Program-made: the position numbers and the translations under genes
Source of the DNA: FEN-1297 sp046704255
Lineage (GTDB): Bacteria; Bacteroidota; Ignavibacteria; Ignavibacteriales; Ignavibacteriaceae
Assembly (NCBI GenBank): GCA_046704255.1
Contig: JBJKSH010000075.1
Coordinates: forward strand, 1 to 6,049
Reading direction: 5' to 3'
Length of the DNA stretch: 6,049 nt
In this document: in pieces, positions 1-6,049 of the stretch
Layout: each line of letters opens with the position of its first letter
Numbering within the stretch: the first letter of the stretch is position 1
The notes under the pieces: generated by a model
Told to the model about the DNA's origin: nothing
What the model saw: the letters and a program-made list of their open reading frames with translations, nothing else
The model's database searches: none

Positions 1-3000
1 TAAAATTCAATGCCTCCTGCCCTGCAAAATTCAATAATCTATTATCTTTTAAGCTTGCTTCCGTAATTTCTGCATCGGCTGCGAGCTTTCCGGCCTTAAT
101 ATTTTTATTTCCGTTTTTTGTTGCGGCAGTGCTGAAAAGAAGCTGATCAGATTGACTATTTTCATTCACTTTTATACCGACATAATTATTTCCCTTCAGC
201 TTTGTTATATCGCCGGATAAATTTAATGCATTCCCTTTAACCGGATAAAGAACCGTTAAAAAGTTTTCGCCCATGCTTTTATTAGAATTGCTAACCTGCA
301 CATAACCGGGCATCGTTATAGGTACACCGAATTTAACTGGCCTATCAAATATTTTCATTTTTATATTTTCAGGAAAAATTACCTGCGAATAAAGAGACGC
401 TTTATCCGTAGAAAAAGTAAATGTGTTATTATTTTTCAATTTAGCTTCTTTTGAATTAGCGAAATGGAAAAGTAAATCGTATTCATGCGGGTCTTTGGAA
501 GATTTTATTCTATCATAAACTACGAAATATTTTTTATTTATAAATATCATATTTCTTTCGAACAGACTAAGTTTACCACGATAAATATCTGATAACTCTC
601 CCGTTGCAGATGAATAGAAATTCGTCGTGATAAAATCTTTTAATCTGGCATGCTTGTCTGCAGCTTTAATAAAATGAAGATAATCCCCACTTCTTTGAGA
701 ACCGCCGTCCTGATCAAGTAGAAGTGTATTGTGCCCTATAGGCTGTATGTAATAACTGCGGTAATACGGATTGGCATAGTAATTAGCCCATCCGGCTTCC
801 GTTAATAAAGTTTGGCCAAAGGCATTTATCTGGAAGCTGCCTTGATCAAAATGCTGATGATTATAGAATGGCCCTGAACGGAAATTTAACACTATATCAT
901 CGGGCGACCAGCCGGACCTAAATATCACCGCACCTAATTCGGGAAACTCTTTTGACTCTGGAAGAAAATCCGGTGAAGTTACCTTACCCTTATTATTTCC
1001 GAACATAAAATCGAATATATTTTTACGTGGGCTTTTCATATAAAGCCATTGAAACACAGGATCATGAGAATGCGAAGAAAGCCAAGCAAACTCGGATAAG
1101 GTTGTTAATTTAGGATCACTGTCCCCCACATCCAGGATTTTCGGTTTGGAAAAATTATATAGGAAATATTTATAAGATCCCAACAGGCTTTTGCTTGCCA
1201 GATTCAGATTCAAAACATTTTTTATTGCCGAAAGAGTAGGCAGTGTATTTGAAAATGCAAAACCTTGATAACCTATTCCCTCTCCCCATGCCCCGGTAGT
1301 ATCCAGGGTGTTATGAATATTTATTTCGAGTTTCCTTACCAATCCGGAAATATAAGGCTCAAGACTGCCCAGCTTCGGATCATCACCGTAAATTGCAAGC
1401 GCACAGCTAAGCCCACCGCTAACTGTGTTGCTTACCCAATTGCTGGTTGCCGAAGGAACTCTGTCCTGCAAAACGTACTCGTCGTAAGCAGGAATAATAC
1501 AATTTCTAAGCAGTCCTTCGCTCACTTTATCTCTTTCTTCTTTAGTCATTAATGGATAGACAACATCGTAACAAAATGCGGCACGCACTCCAAGTTCTCC
1601 TACGGGATAATATGTTTCCCTGTGTCTTGCAGTGAACCACGGATGCGTCCAGGTTTTCCAGCCTGAAATTATTAACAATGCCTTTTTTGCATAGTTGCCT
1701 GCCGCAGTATCTCCGGTTATTGCATAAATTAATGCATTTTCCTGCAGAATTGTTTCAGCCGGCTGCATTATATCAAAATAATGGCTAAGAGTCGGTAACA
1801 AGAAAACAGAGTCAAAAACTCCGATATTAACTTTTGAAAGTGATTCCAAACTTAATTTAGTCGGCGGTACTTTCCTTAAACTGGATGTCTCTGCTCCAAA
1901 TTCTATTGAACCCAGATTGGATGTATTTCTAACTTTAGCTGCTTCTTTTGTCAATGATTCCCACCAACTTTTCCAATGTTTGCTTTTAATTTTTTCCTTG
2001 CATTCATTTATTTGTTTATCTGCAAAGAACAACCTTGGATGAGGTATATTTGTCCGCATTAACCATATATTAAATTTTGTTTCAATCTTTTTTCCGCTGT
2101 TATCCGTACCGTTTACTTTAATGCACCATTGTCCCGGAATATCATCTTTAGAAAAAGCATAAATATTTTTTTTGCTCCAAATGTTACTTAATGAATTAAA
2201 TACTAGTGGAACATTTTTCAAAATAATTTTTCCATCAGGGTTACTCAAACTCATCTCAGCAGATTTTAACTTAACTACTTTAGGTAATTTTGCAGAAAGG
2301 CTAAACTGTTGTCCGGCATGATAATGATGAAGCGGAACAATTAAATCTATATTTTCCAGATAGTCGGTAGCGGGCTTTAGTATTTCAAATTTAACCGCCT
2401 TCATTGCCGTAATAGTGAAATCCGTAAAATATAATCTATAATTAATATCAGGATTTGTTTCGGGAACATAAGTAACCATCGAAAAACCGCTTAATCCCGT
2501 TCCCGGTTTTATTAGTTTACCTGAGTTCTTAAAATTTCGAACCGGGACTTCAACAAAATTCCATTTCCCGTGATCGTTTACTGAAGTTGTATAGGAATAT
2601 TGTTTACCGTCGGTTCCATATAAAACCATCTTCATCCCTTTAAAATAGCCATATCCGTCTGCTTTATAATAAAAAGATACCTTTGAATTCCTGTCAGCGG
2701 TGAGAGATAACTTTTTCACAAAACCCATCTCATGTTCGGTTTTAAATGTCGGATGATATTCGAACATTAGCGCGTATTTGCTGCCGTTTGGTCCGTCAAC
2801 TCTTGTACAATAAAAATACGGATCAAACCCGGTATCTTGAAAGGGCGGATATGATTCCCACCCGCTTACGGAACCTAATTTAAAATCTTGTTTGAAACTA
2901 ACCGGTTCCATAATTAAAGGGTACGATTTTAGATTTGATTTATTCATTATGTTTCCTTCAGCACCGAAAATTAAGATTGATTGAAAGGAAAATATTATTA

Positions 3001-3031
3001 CAAAAACGATATATTTTATTTTTCCGGACAT
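1..3031 (-). CDS. Secreted heparinase II/III-type polysaccharide lyase with DUF4962-like toroid, 3' end outside window
   Basis: The frame is open for 1010 codons with no stop and runs off the left edge. Residues 1-23 form a signal peptide (K4, K6, then a hydrophobic core), so the product is exported. Residues ~30-195 look like a beta-sandwich carbohydrate-binding module, and ~210-325 like an Ig-type domain. HPRLFF at 331-336 opens an alpha/alpha-toroid resembling DUF4962, with NW at 531-532, YD at 488-489 and GEGIGYQGF at 583-591. From ~700 the heparinase II/III beta-sandwich follows, with NHQHFDQGSF at 724-733 and GHNT at 766-769. These His, Asn and Tyr motifs match the lyase active-site region. 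Known relatives (for example PL21 heparinase II) cleave uronic-acid polysaccharides by beta-elimination. The exact substrate cannot be read here. At over 1010 residues it is longer than heparinase II (about 770), owing to the added N-terminal modules. It follows the transporter gene by 13 bp and is probably in the same operon. The start was chosen for its Shine-Dalgarno and signal peptide. Confidence 0.88.
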   Translation of the reverse strand, partial: MSGKIKYIVFVIIFSFQSILIFGAEGNIMNKSNLKSYPLIMEPVSFKQDFKLGSVSGWESYPPFQDTGFDPYFYCTRVDGPNGSKYALMFEYHPTFKTEHEMGFVKKLSLTADRNSKVSFYYKADGYGYFKGMKMVLYGTDGKQYSYTTSVNDHGKWNFVEVPVRNFKNSGKLIKPGTGLSGFSMVTYVPETNPDINYRLYFTDFTITAMKAVKFEILKPATDYLENIDLIVPLHHYHAGQQFSLSAKLPKVVKLKSAEMSLSNPDGKIILKNVPLVFNSLSNIWSKKNIYAFSKDDIPGQWCIKVNGTDNSGKKIETKFNIWLMRTNIPHPRLFFADKQINECKEKIKSKHWKSWWESLTKEAAKVRNTSNLGSIEFGAETSSLRKVPPTKLSLESLSKVNIGVFDSVFLLPTLSHYFDIMQPAETILQENALIYAITGDTAAGNYAKKALLIISGWKTWTHPWFTARHRETYYPVGELGVRAAFCYDVVYPLMTKEERDKVSEGLLRNCIIPAYDEYVLQDRVPSATSNWVSNTVSGGLSCALAIYGDDPKLGSLEPYISGLVRKLEINIHNTLDTTGAWGEGIGYQGFAFSNTLPTLSAIKNVLNLNLASKSLLGSYKYFLYNFSKPKILDVGDSDPKLTTLSEFAWLSSHSHDPVFQWLYMKSPRKNIFDFMFGNNKGKVTSPDFLPESKEFPELGAVIFRSGWSPDDIVLNFRSGPFYNHQHFDQGSFQINAFGQTLLTEAGWANYYANPYYRSYYIQPIGHNTLLLDQDGGSQRSGDYLHFIKAADKHARLKDFITTNFYSSATGELSDIYRGKLSLFERNMIFINKKYFVVYDRIKSSKDPHEYDLLFHFANSKEAKLKNNNTFTFSTDKASLYSQVIFPENIKMKIFDRPVKFGVPITMPGYVQVSNSNKSMGENFLTVLYPVKGNALNLSGDITKLKGNNYVGIKVNENSQSDQLLFSTAATKNGNKNIKAGKLAADAEITEASLKDNRLLNFAGQEALNF

Positions 3032-3036
3032 TGAAA

Positions 3037-3042
3037 CTTCCT
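3037..3042 (-). promoter_or_regulatory. Ribosome binding site of the heparinase-type gene
   Basis: AGGAAG on the minus strand lies 5 nt before the ATG at 3031. It sits inside the 13-bp gap after the transporter stop (3045-3047), which supports both this start and translational or transcriptional linkage to the transporter gene. Confidence 0.6.
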
Positions 3043-3044
3043 GG

Positions 3045-3287
3045 TTATTTGTTTATGAATTGTATTATTTGATAATATGCAAGTATGAATGTTAGTACAA
3101 AACTGATAACTAATATTAAATTACGTGTAAGGCTTGCATGATTTTCCCCTATAAAACTTTTCTTATTCATTAAGTATATTATAATTATGAATGCTATTGG
3201 AGTACCCAAAACACTTAATACCATAGCAGCTACAATTGCAAGAAGTGCAGGAAGATTCCAGAGGAAGGAAGTTAACCCCGGCAGCAA
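3045..3287 (-). CDS. Nramp-like transporter, C-terminal fragment (80 aa)
   Basis: This is the 3' part of the same transporter, in the same frame directly after the TAA. It encodes two hydrophobic segments (about residues 12-40 and 56-76 of the fragment) with the Nramp-type SVLGTPIAFIIIIYLMNKK stretch followed by a short GEN loop. The only start at its left boundary is a TTG immediately after the stop, without a Shine-Dalgarno, so independent translation is unlikely. It is best read as the tail of the 423-residue transporter. Confidence 0.55.
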   Translation of the reverse strand: MLPGLTSFLWNLPALLAIVAAMVLSVLGTPIAFIIIIYLMNKKSFIGENHASLTRNLILVISFVLTFILAYYQIIQFINK

Positions 3288-4316
3288 TTAAAGTATTGAA
3301 AAAATTACTACGAATTTTTTGTTCTTTAGATTAAATTTCCAGTCTAATTTCAAAGAATCAAGTATAAAATAAGTTTGAAGTTGCGCTACCACGATAAATG
3401 TAGAATAAGCCGCTCCGAACATTCCCAGCGAGAAAATTATTACTCCCCATTTACCGAATACGGAACCTAATACCTGACCCGCCTGATTTATATCCACAAT
3501 TTTAAGATGGTTAGGTAATTTATATAAAATAGAGCCTCCGGCAACGAGCGCTGCAACCGACCAAATTCCGAAAATAAAACCGAATGTAATAACGGCTTTT
3601 TTAAAATTTACCGGGATATCCTTTTTTGTAAAACCGGCTTCCGCCGTAAAATAAGGAAAAGAAAGCAGTGCAGTAATTGCAACTGCACCGGCAGTTATTG
3701 CAGCTATATACTGAATTGAAATCCTTCCGCCTGCGTTAGGAGGAATACTTGGAATTAATCCTTTCAATACTTGCAGCGGTTCTGAAAAACCCTTAATGCT
3801 TACCAAAAGAAATGAAAGTGCCATAAAAAATAAAACACCGGTCATAATTTTTTCAACACTTTTGTAACCACCGAATACAACCGAAGTTAAAACCAAAATA
3901 ACTACGATTATTGTTGAGATTATTACGGTTCCGGAAGCCGGGTTGTAATTACCAAAAATTGTAAGAAGAGAAAAAACCATAACCTTTGTTTGCCCCATAT
4001 TAGCTACGAACCCAAGTATTATTATTGGAATCAAAAACAGCCATTTCAAATACGGATGAATCTGTTCATCCATAATTGTGAACATTCCTTTATTACCGGA
4101 AACAACTCCTATACGCGAGGCGGAATCCTGTGCAATGACTAAAATCGGAAGTGAATAAACAGCCACCCAGAGTAGACTATAACCAAAATAGGAACCGGAA
4201 AGTACTAAGGAAGTTGTTGAGCCAGCTCCCATTACACCGGCAGTCATTACGGCAGCAGGGCCAATAACTAATTTGAATGGTTTTGCTAATTTTTTAAGTA
4301 AAGATGTTTTTTCCAT
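3288..4316 (-). CDS. Nramp-like transporter, N-terminal fragment (342 aa)
   Basis: This is the 5' part of the interrupted transporter, from ATG at 4316 to TAA at 3288. It holds about nine hydrophobic segments (roughly 17-40, 45-67, 92-118, 131-148, 155-175, 203-224, 240-263, 285-315 and the beginning of one at 333-342). The Shine-Dalgarno is weak: AGAGTAGG ends only 3 nt before the ATG, and part of it lies in an inverted repeat. If the stop is real, this is the only part translated from the normal start, and it ends inside a membrane helix. Confidence 0.6.
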   Translation of the reverse strand: MEKTSLLKKLAKPFKLVIGPAAVMTAGVMGAGSTTSLVLSGSYFGYSLLWVAVYSLPILVIAQDSASRIGVVSGNKGMFTIMDEQIHPYLKWLFLIPIIILGFVANMGQTKVMVFSLLTIFGNYNPASGTVIISTIIVVILVLTSVVFGGYKSVEKIMTGVLFFMALSFLLVSIKGFSEPLQVLKGLIPSIPPNAGGRISIQYIAAITAGAVAITALLSFPYFTAEAGFTKKDIPVNFKKAVITFGFIFGIWSVAALVAGGSILYKLPNHLKIVDINQAGQVLGSVFGKWGVIIFSLGMFGAAYSTFIVVAQLQTYFILDSLKLDWKFNLKNKKFVVIFSIL

Positions 4317-4338
4317 TAACCTACTCTTTACAGGTTAA
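4316..4338. repeat. 7-bp perfect inverted repeat over the transporter start
   Basis: TTAACCT at 4316-4322 and AGGTTAA at 4332-4338 are exact inverted copies separated by 9 nt. On the minus strand the proximal arm is AGGTTAA, which contains the AGG of the weak Shine-Dalgarno and the A of the ATG. It could be a hairpin that hides the translation start or an operator half-site pair. A chance match in AT-rich DNA cannot be excluded. Confidence 0.35.
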
Positions 4339-4538
4339 ATCAATAAGTTATTTATTAGAAAAGTATTAATATCAAAGCCAGAGATTATTTTTTAGATACG
4401 GCTGATTCAAAATTTTTAATAATCCGGTAAACAAAAATCCGTCGGTAATTAAACTATAATAAACTAAAATTTGCTGTAATTTTTTCTAATGTGCCTCACA
4501 AATAAATCATGGATAACAAATTTTGTAAACGCTTTTGT
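4317..4538. other. Intergenic gap between hydrolase and transporter genes
   Basis: These 222 bp are AT-rich and hold no credible gene. I see no stable hairpin followed by a T-run after the hydrolase stop. The best is a 4-bp stem, TGTG/CACA, at 4490-4500. I see no clear Bacteroidota-type promoter (TTTG with TAnnTTTG) before the transporter. The gap is long enough for a separate promoter, so whether the hydrolase shares a transcript with the two downstream genes is open. Confidence 0.5.
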
Positions 4539-5882
4539 CTATTTCTGTGTTATCATTGCAAATGCAGCACCATATTTATTGTGATAAATATTTTCAACAG
4601 CCTTGATTGTTTTTGCAAACATTATTTTAGTTGCGTTATATTTTTTAGGAAATTTATTATTGAAATCCTTCTGTACTTTTTTCAAATAACTTATATACAA
4701 ATCAGCAAGATAGCGTGAATAAGGTATACCGGTTATCCGGTTAAAGTGATATACAACAGCATTAAAAGCCGGGTTTCCTATTTTACCGGAAAATAATTTC
4801 ACCATCTCTAAAAGCACCTGTTGTTGAGTTTTGTTATTGGTTTGATGAATAATTGCCTGACCTATAGATTTTTCCGGGTTGTAATCCTGCGGATCATAAG
4901 TGTAATCCGCAATTGTAAACAAAGGTATCCTATTGATTTCATTTTCGGAAAAAAGAGGATTAGACATATACCCGTCAATTACTTTATATAAGTCTTTTGC
5001 TCTTCCGGAAACAGGCTCTAGATGAATTGTAACACTTTGATTATTTACCGGGAAATTATCCCATAGTATTACTTTATGTTTAACGATACTTTTAAAAGTT
5101 TCGGCATCATTAACAGTAATTTGAGCAGATCTAACCCCCGGTCCCGTCCAGAAAACATATACACTTGAATCAAGGTATCTAGCTAATTGCTCCAGATAAG
5201 GTTTTTGTTTAGCTGAAGTCCCGTCTCCGTAATAATAAGTCGGACAAAAAATCATTTGTGCACCGGGATCTTTCTTTCGCAGGCGTGCTAATAATTTGTT
5301 TACAAATTCCGATTGTAGTTTACCGCTAATCTTTACGCCTGAAACATCATCAAGCGAAACACAAAACCATCTTACACCGTTATTTTGTGCCCAACTATAT
5401 TTTTGCCATATATTATCAAAATCTTTATTGCTTTTAAGCTTCAACGGTCTTGGAGAGGCAAGCTGCGGGTTAAGTGAAAAACAGAATGTAATTCCGTATT
5501 TGCGGCATTTCTCAAACACTTTTTCATAAGCTTTCTTTTTCGCCGGAGGTATCGGCAGCCACCATTCGTTGTCCCATTTAATGTTTGTATTTGCAATCAG
5601 CGGTTGGCTGAACATGGATAAATAGCAGTTCATCAGAAAGTTCATTTTGTATTTTGCAAGAATTGGAATTTCTTCAAGGTATTGTTTTGGAGTCCAAGAC
5701 CATCCTTTAATGCCTCTAATGCTGAAGCCGGAAGGTTTTTTGTCTTCTTCAATAAACGAGTCTTTCTTTTGGGGTAATAACTCAGGAATATTGTCGATAG
5801 AATTTATTCTGTTTTGAGGAAGAATATTTTGAGTACTTATTAACAGAATGGCAAAAAACAAAACAAATAAGTGTTTTTTCAT
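4539..5882 (-). CDS. Secreted divergent GH84-like glycoside hydrolase (beta-N-acetylglucosaminidase fold)
   Basis: This 447-residue protein has a signal peptide at about 1-22 (KK, then a Leu/Phe-rich core). Residues ~53-345 match the GH84 (beta-N-acetylglucosaminidase/hyaluronidase/O-GlcNAcase) TIM barrel. Visible motifs are SLDD with D178-D179 at the place of the catalytic Asp pair, FCPTYYY at 212-218 (Y217 in the place of the active-site Tyr), VFWTGPGV at 243-250 and WDNFPVNN at 274-281. ADYTYDP near 325-331 and NPEKS at 335-339 fit the barrel end. GH84 enzymes remove terminal GlcNAc by substrate-assisted retention. Three usual substrate contacts differ: the N-terminal GFYG motif is replaced by GIKGWSW (57-63), the PKDD lysine region by NCYLS (85-89), and the Asp after WDNxxxN by N281. 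The fold assignment is strong, but the GlcNAc specificity is uncertain. The gene ends in TAG and is first in the group, with the transporter 222 bp downstream. Confidence 0.82.
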   Translation of the reverse strand: MKKHLFVLFFAILLISTQNILPQNRINSIDNIPELLPQKKDSFIEEDKKPSGFSIRGIKGWSWTPKQYLEEIPILAKYKMNFLMNCYLSMFSQPLIANTNIKWDNEWWLPIPPAKKKAYEKVFEKCRKYGITFCFSLNPQLASPRPLKLKSNKDFDNIWQKYSWAQNNGVRWFCVSLDDVSGVKISGKLQSEFVNKLLARLRKKDPGAQMIFCPTYYYGDGTSAKQKPYLEQLARYLDSSVYVFWTGPGVRSAQITVNDAETFKSIVKHKVILWDNFPVNNQSVTIHLEPVSGRAKDLYKVIDGYMSNPLFSENEINRIPLFTIADYTYDPQDYNPEKSIGQAIIHQTNNKTQQQVLLEMVKLFSGKIGNPAFNAVVYHFNRITGIPYSRYLADLYISYLKKVQKDFNNKFPKKYNATKIMFAKTIKAVENIYHNKYGAAFAMITQK

Positions 5883-5894
5883 TTTTATTTTAAT

Positions 5895-5898
5895 TCCT
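5895..5898 (-). promoter_or_regulatory. Weak ribosome binding site of the GH84-like gene
   Basis: AGGA on the minus strand stands 12 nt before the ATG at 5882, farther than ideal, with an A-rich spacer typical of Bacteroidota-like leaders. The start is supported mainly by the signal peptide that follows directly. Confidence 0.35.
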
Positions 5899-5947
5899 GT
5901 TTAAAATTTAAAAGTTTCTAATCAATACTGTTACTGGTATTTATTTC

Positions 5948-5961
5948 CAATTTTAAAATTG
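5948..5961. repeat. 14-bp perfect AT-rich palindrome in the GH84-like leader
   Basis: CAATTTTAAAATTG is a perfect palindrome about 66 bp upstream of the ATG at 5882. Its position suits an operator for a dimeric regulator of the first gene. Its AT-rich core means chance occurrence is quite possible, and no regulator gene is in the window. Confidence 0.3.
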
Positions 5962-6014
5962 ATTACAAATACTATTTTTTCTCACTATAGCTAGTCCAGA
6001 TAGGAAAGAATTAA

Positions 6015-6049
6015 AACCTCCCTTCCTTTTTGGAAGGGTTGAGGGTTGG
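6015..6049. repeat. GC-rich imperfect inverted repeat, possible terminator or dispersed repeat
   Basis: CCCTTCC (6020-6026) and GGAAGGG (6032-6038) form a perfect 7-bp stem around a TTTTT loop. An outer AACCTC (6015-6020) faces GAGGGTT (6041-6047), giving an imperfect longer hairpin. On the minus strand the stem is followed by AGGTTTTAATT, so it may terminate a minus-strand gene to the right. It also resembles the short GC-rich palindromes scattered between genes in many Bacteroidota and Ignavibacteriota genomes (inference). It is cut by the window edge. Confidence 0.5.

Larger units (their letters stand above)
3045..4316 (-). pseudogene. Divergent Nramp/SLC11-type transporter gene interrupted by an in-frame TAA
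   Basis: Two adjacent open frames are in the same frame and separated only by TAA at 3288-3290. Joined, they give 423 residues, the usual Nramp length, with about 11 membrane segments of LeuT-fold type. Nramp-like marks include IGPAAV at 18-23, FGYSLLW at 44-50, an RIGVVSG match to the usual RLGVVTG at 68-74, GGYKSVEKIM at 149-158, and AEAGFTKKDI at 225-234. In true Nramps a DPGN motif in segment 1 and MPH in segment 6 bind Mn or Fe. Here they read GAGS (30-33) and FPY (220-222), so classical metal binding appears lost. The stop truncates the protein within about segment 9, removing segments 10-11, so the truncated product is unlikely to work. A point mutation (for example TTA or TCA to TAA) or a base-calling error explains it. 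Stop readthrough is possible but unsupported. TAA also ends the gene at 3045, arguing against codon reassignment. Confidence 0.75.

Noticed and set aside
1265..1552. Plus-strand 95-codon open frame
   Set aside because: It lies wholly inside the lyase gene on the opposite strand, shows no family features, and is a shadow of that gene.
2945..2959. Internal ATG of the lyase (M29 at 2947) with AAGGA 6 nt upstream
   Set aside because: It has a good Shine-Dalgarno, but starting there would remove the signal peptide of a protein whose domains are those of a secreted lyase. The ATG at 3031 also has a good AGGAAG.
3288..3290. TAA reassigned as a sense codon
   Set aside because: The same codon ends the transporter frame at 3045-3047, and the 1010-codon lyase frame contains no in-frame stop, so a changed code is not supported.
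4490..4500. TGTG/CACA hairpin after the hydrolase stop as a terminator
   Set aside because: The stem is only 4 bp and there is no proper T-run after it on the minus strand.
4509..4718. Plus-strand 69-codon open frame with a hydrophobic, Cys/Phe-rich product
   Set aside because: It mostly overlaps the 3' end of the GH84-like gene antisense. Its composition is what an antisense reading of Lys-rich coding DNA gives, and no good ribosome binding site is seen.
5296..5529. Plus-strand 77-codon open frame
   Set aside because: It is entirely antisense to the GH84-like gene and has no recognisable features.
5962..5980. TAGTATTTG on the minus strand as a Bacteroidota -7 promoter element
   Set aside because: The spacing is one base off the TAnnTTTG consensus and no matching upstream TTTG element is evident, so a promoter call would be a guess.

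Overview
This AT-rich window carries three genes or gene remnants, all on the minus strand and read from right to left. The order is a secreted GH84-like glycoside hydrolase (5882 to 4539), a divergent Nramp/SLC11-type membrane transporter broken by an in-frame stop (4316 to 3045), and a large secreted heparinase II/III-type polysaccharide lyase (3031 to beyond the left edge). The low GC content, A-rich leaders, secreted CAZymes with lipid-free signal peptides and a GC-rich intergenic palindrome fit the Bacteroidota/Ignavibacteriota (Chlorobi-group) radiation. Ignavibacteriota is my best guess, from general character only, because no rRNA or marker gene is present.

Layout. Positions 6015-6049 hold an imperfect GC-rich inverted repeat, possibly a terminator of a gene to the right or a dispersed repeat. 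Positions 5883-6014 are the AT-rich leader of the GH84-like gene and include a 14-bp perfect palindrome. A 222-bp gap (4317-4538) separates the hydrolase from the transporter. It shows no convincing terminator or promoter, but a 7-bp inverted repeat overlaps the transporter start. The transporter stop and the lyase start are only 13 bp apart, so these two are almost certainly co-transcribed. There is no gene-free stretch longer than 300 bases. The left 3 kb is one uninterrupted reading frame of 1010 codons that leaves the window without a stop.

How the genes may work together (inference). A GH84-type exo-hydrolase that would remove N-acetylhexosamine, next to a DUF4962/heparinase II-III lyase, suggests breakdown of an amino-sugar or uronic-acid polysaccharide such as a glycosaminoglycan. 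No SusC/SusD pair lies in the window. The transporter between them lacks the metal-binding residues of true Nramp proteins, so it may carry something other than a divalent metal, possibly a product of the locus. It is interrupted by one TAA codon and may be a recent pseudogene or a sequencing error. The GH84-like enzyme keeps the catalytic Asp pair but has lost several substrate-binding residues, so its specificity is probably not that of a standard beta-N-acetylglucosaminidase.
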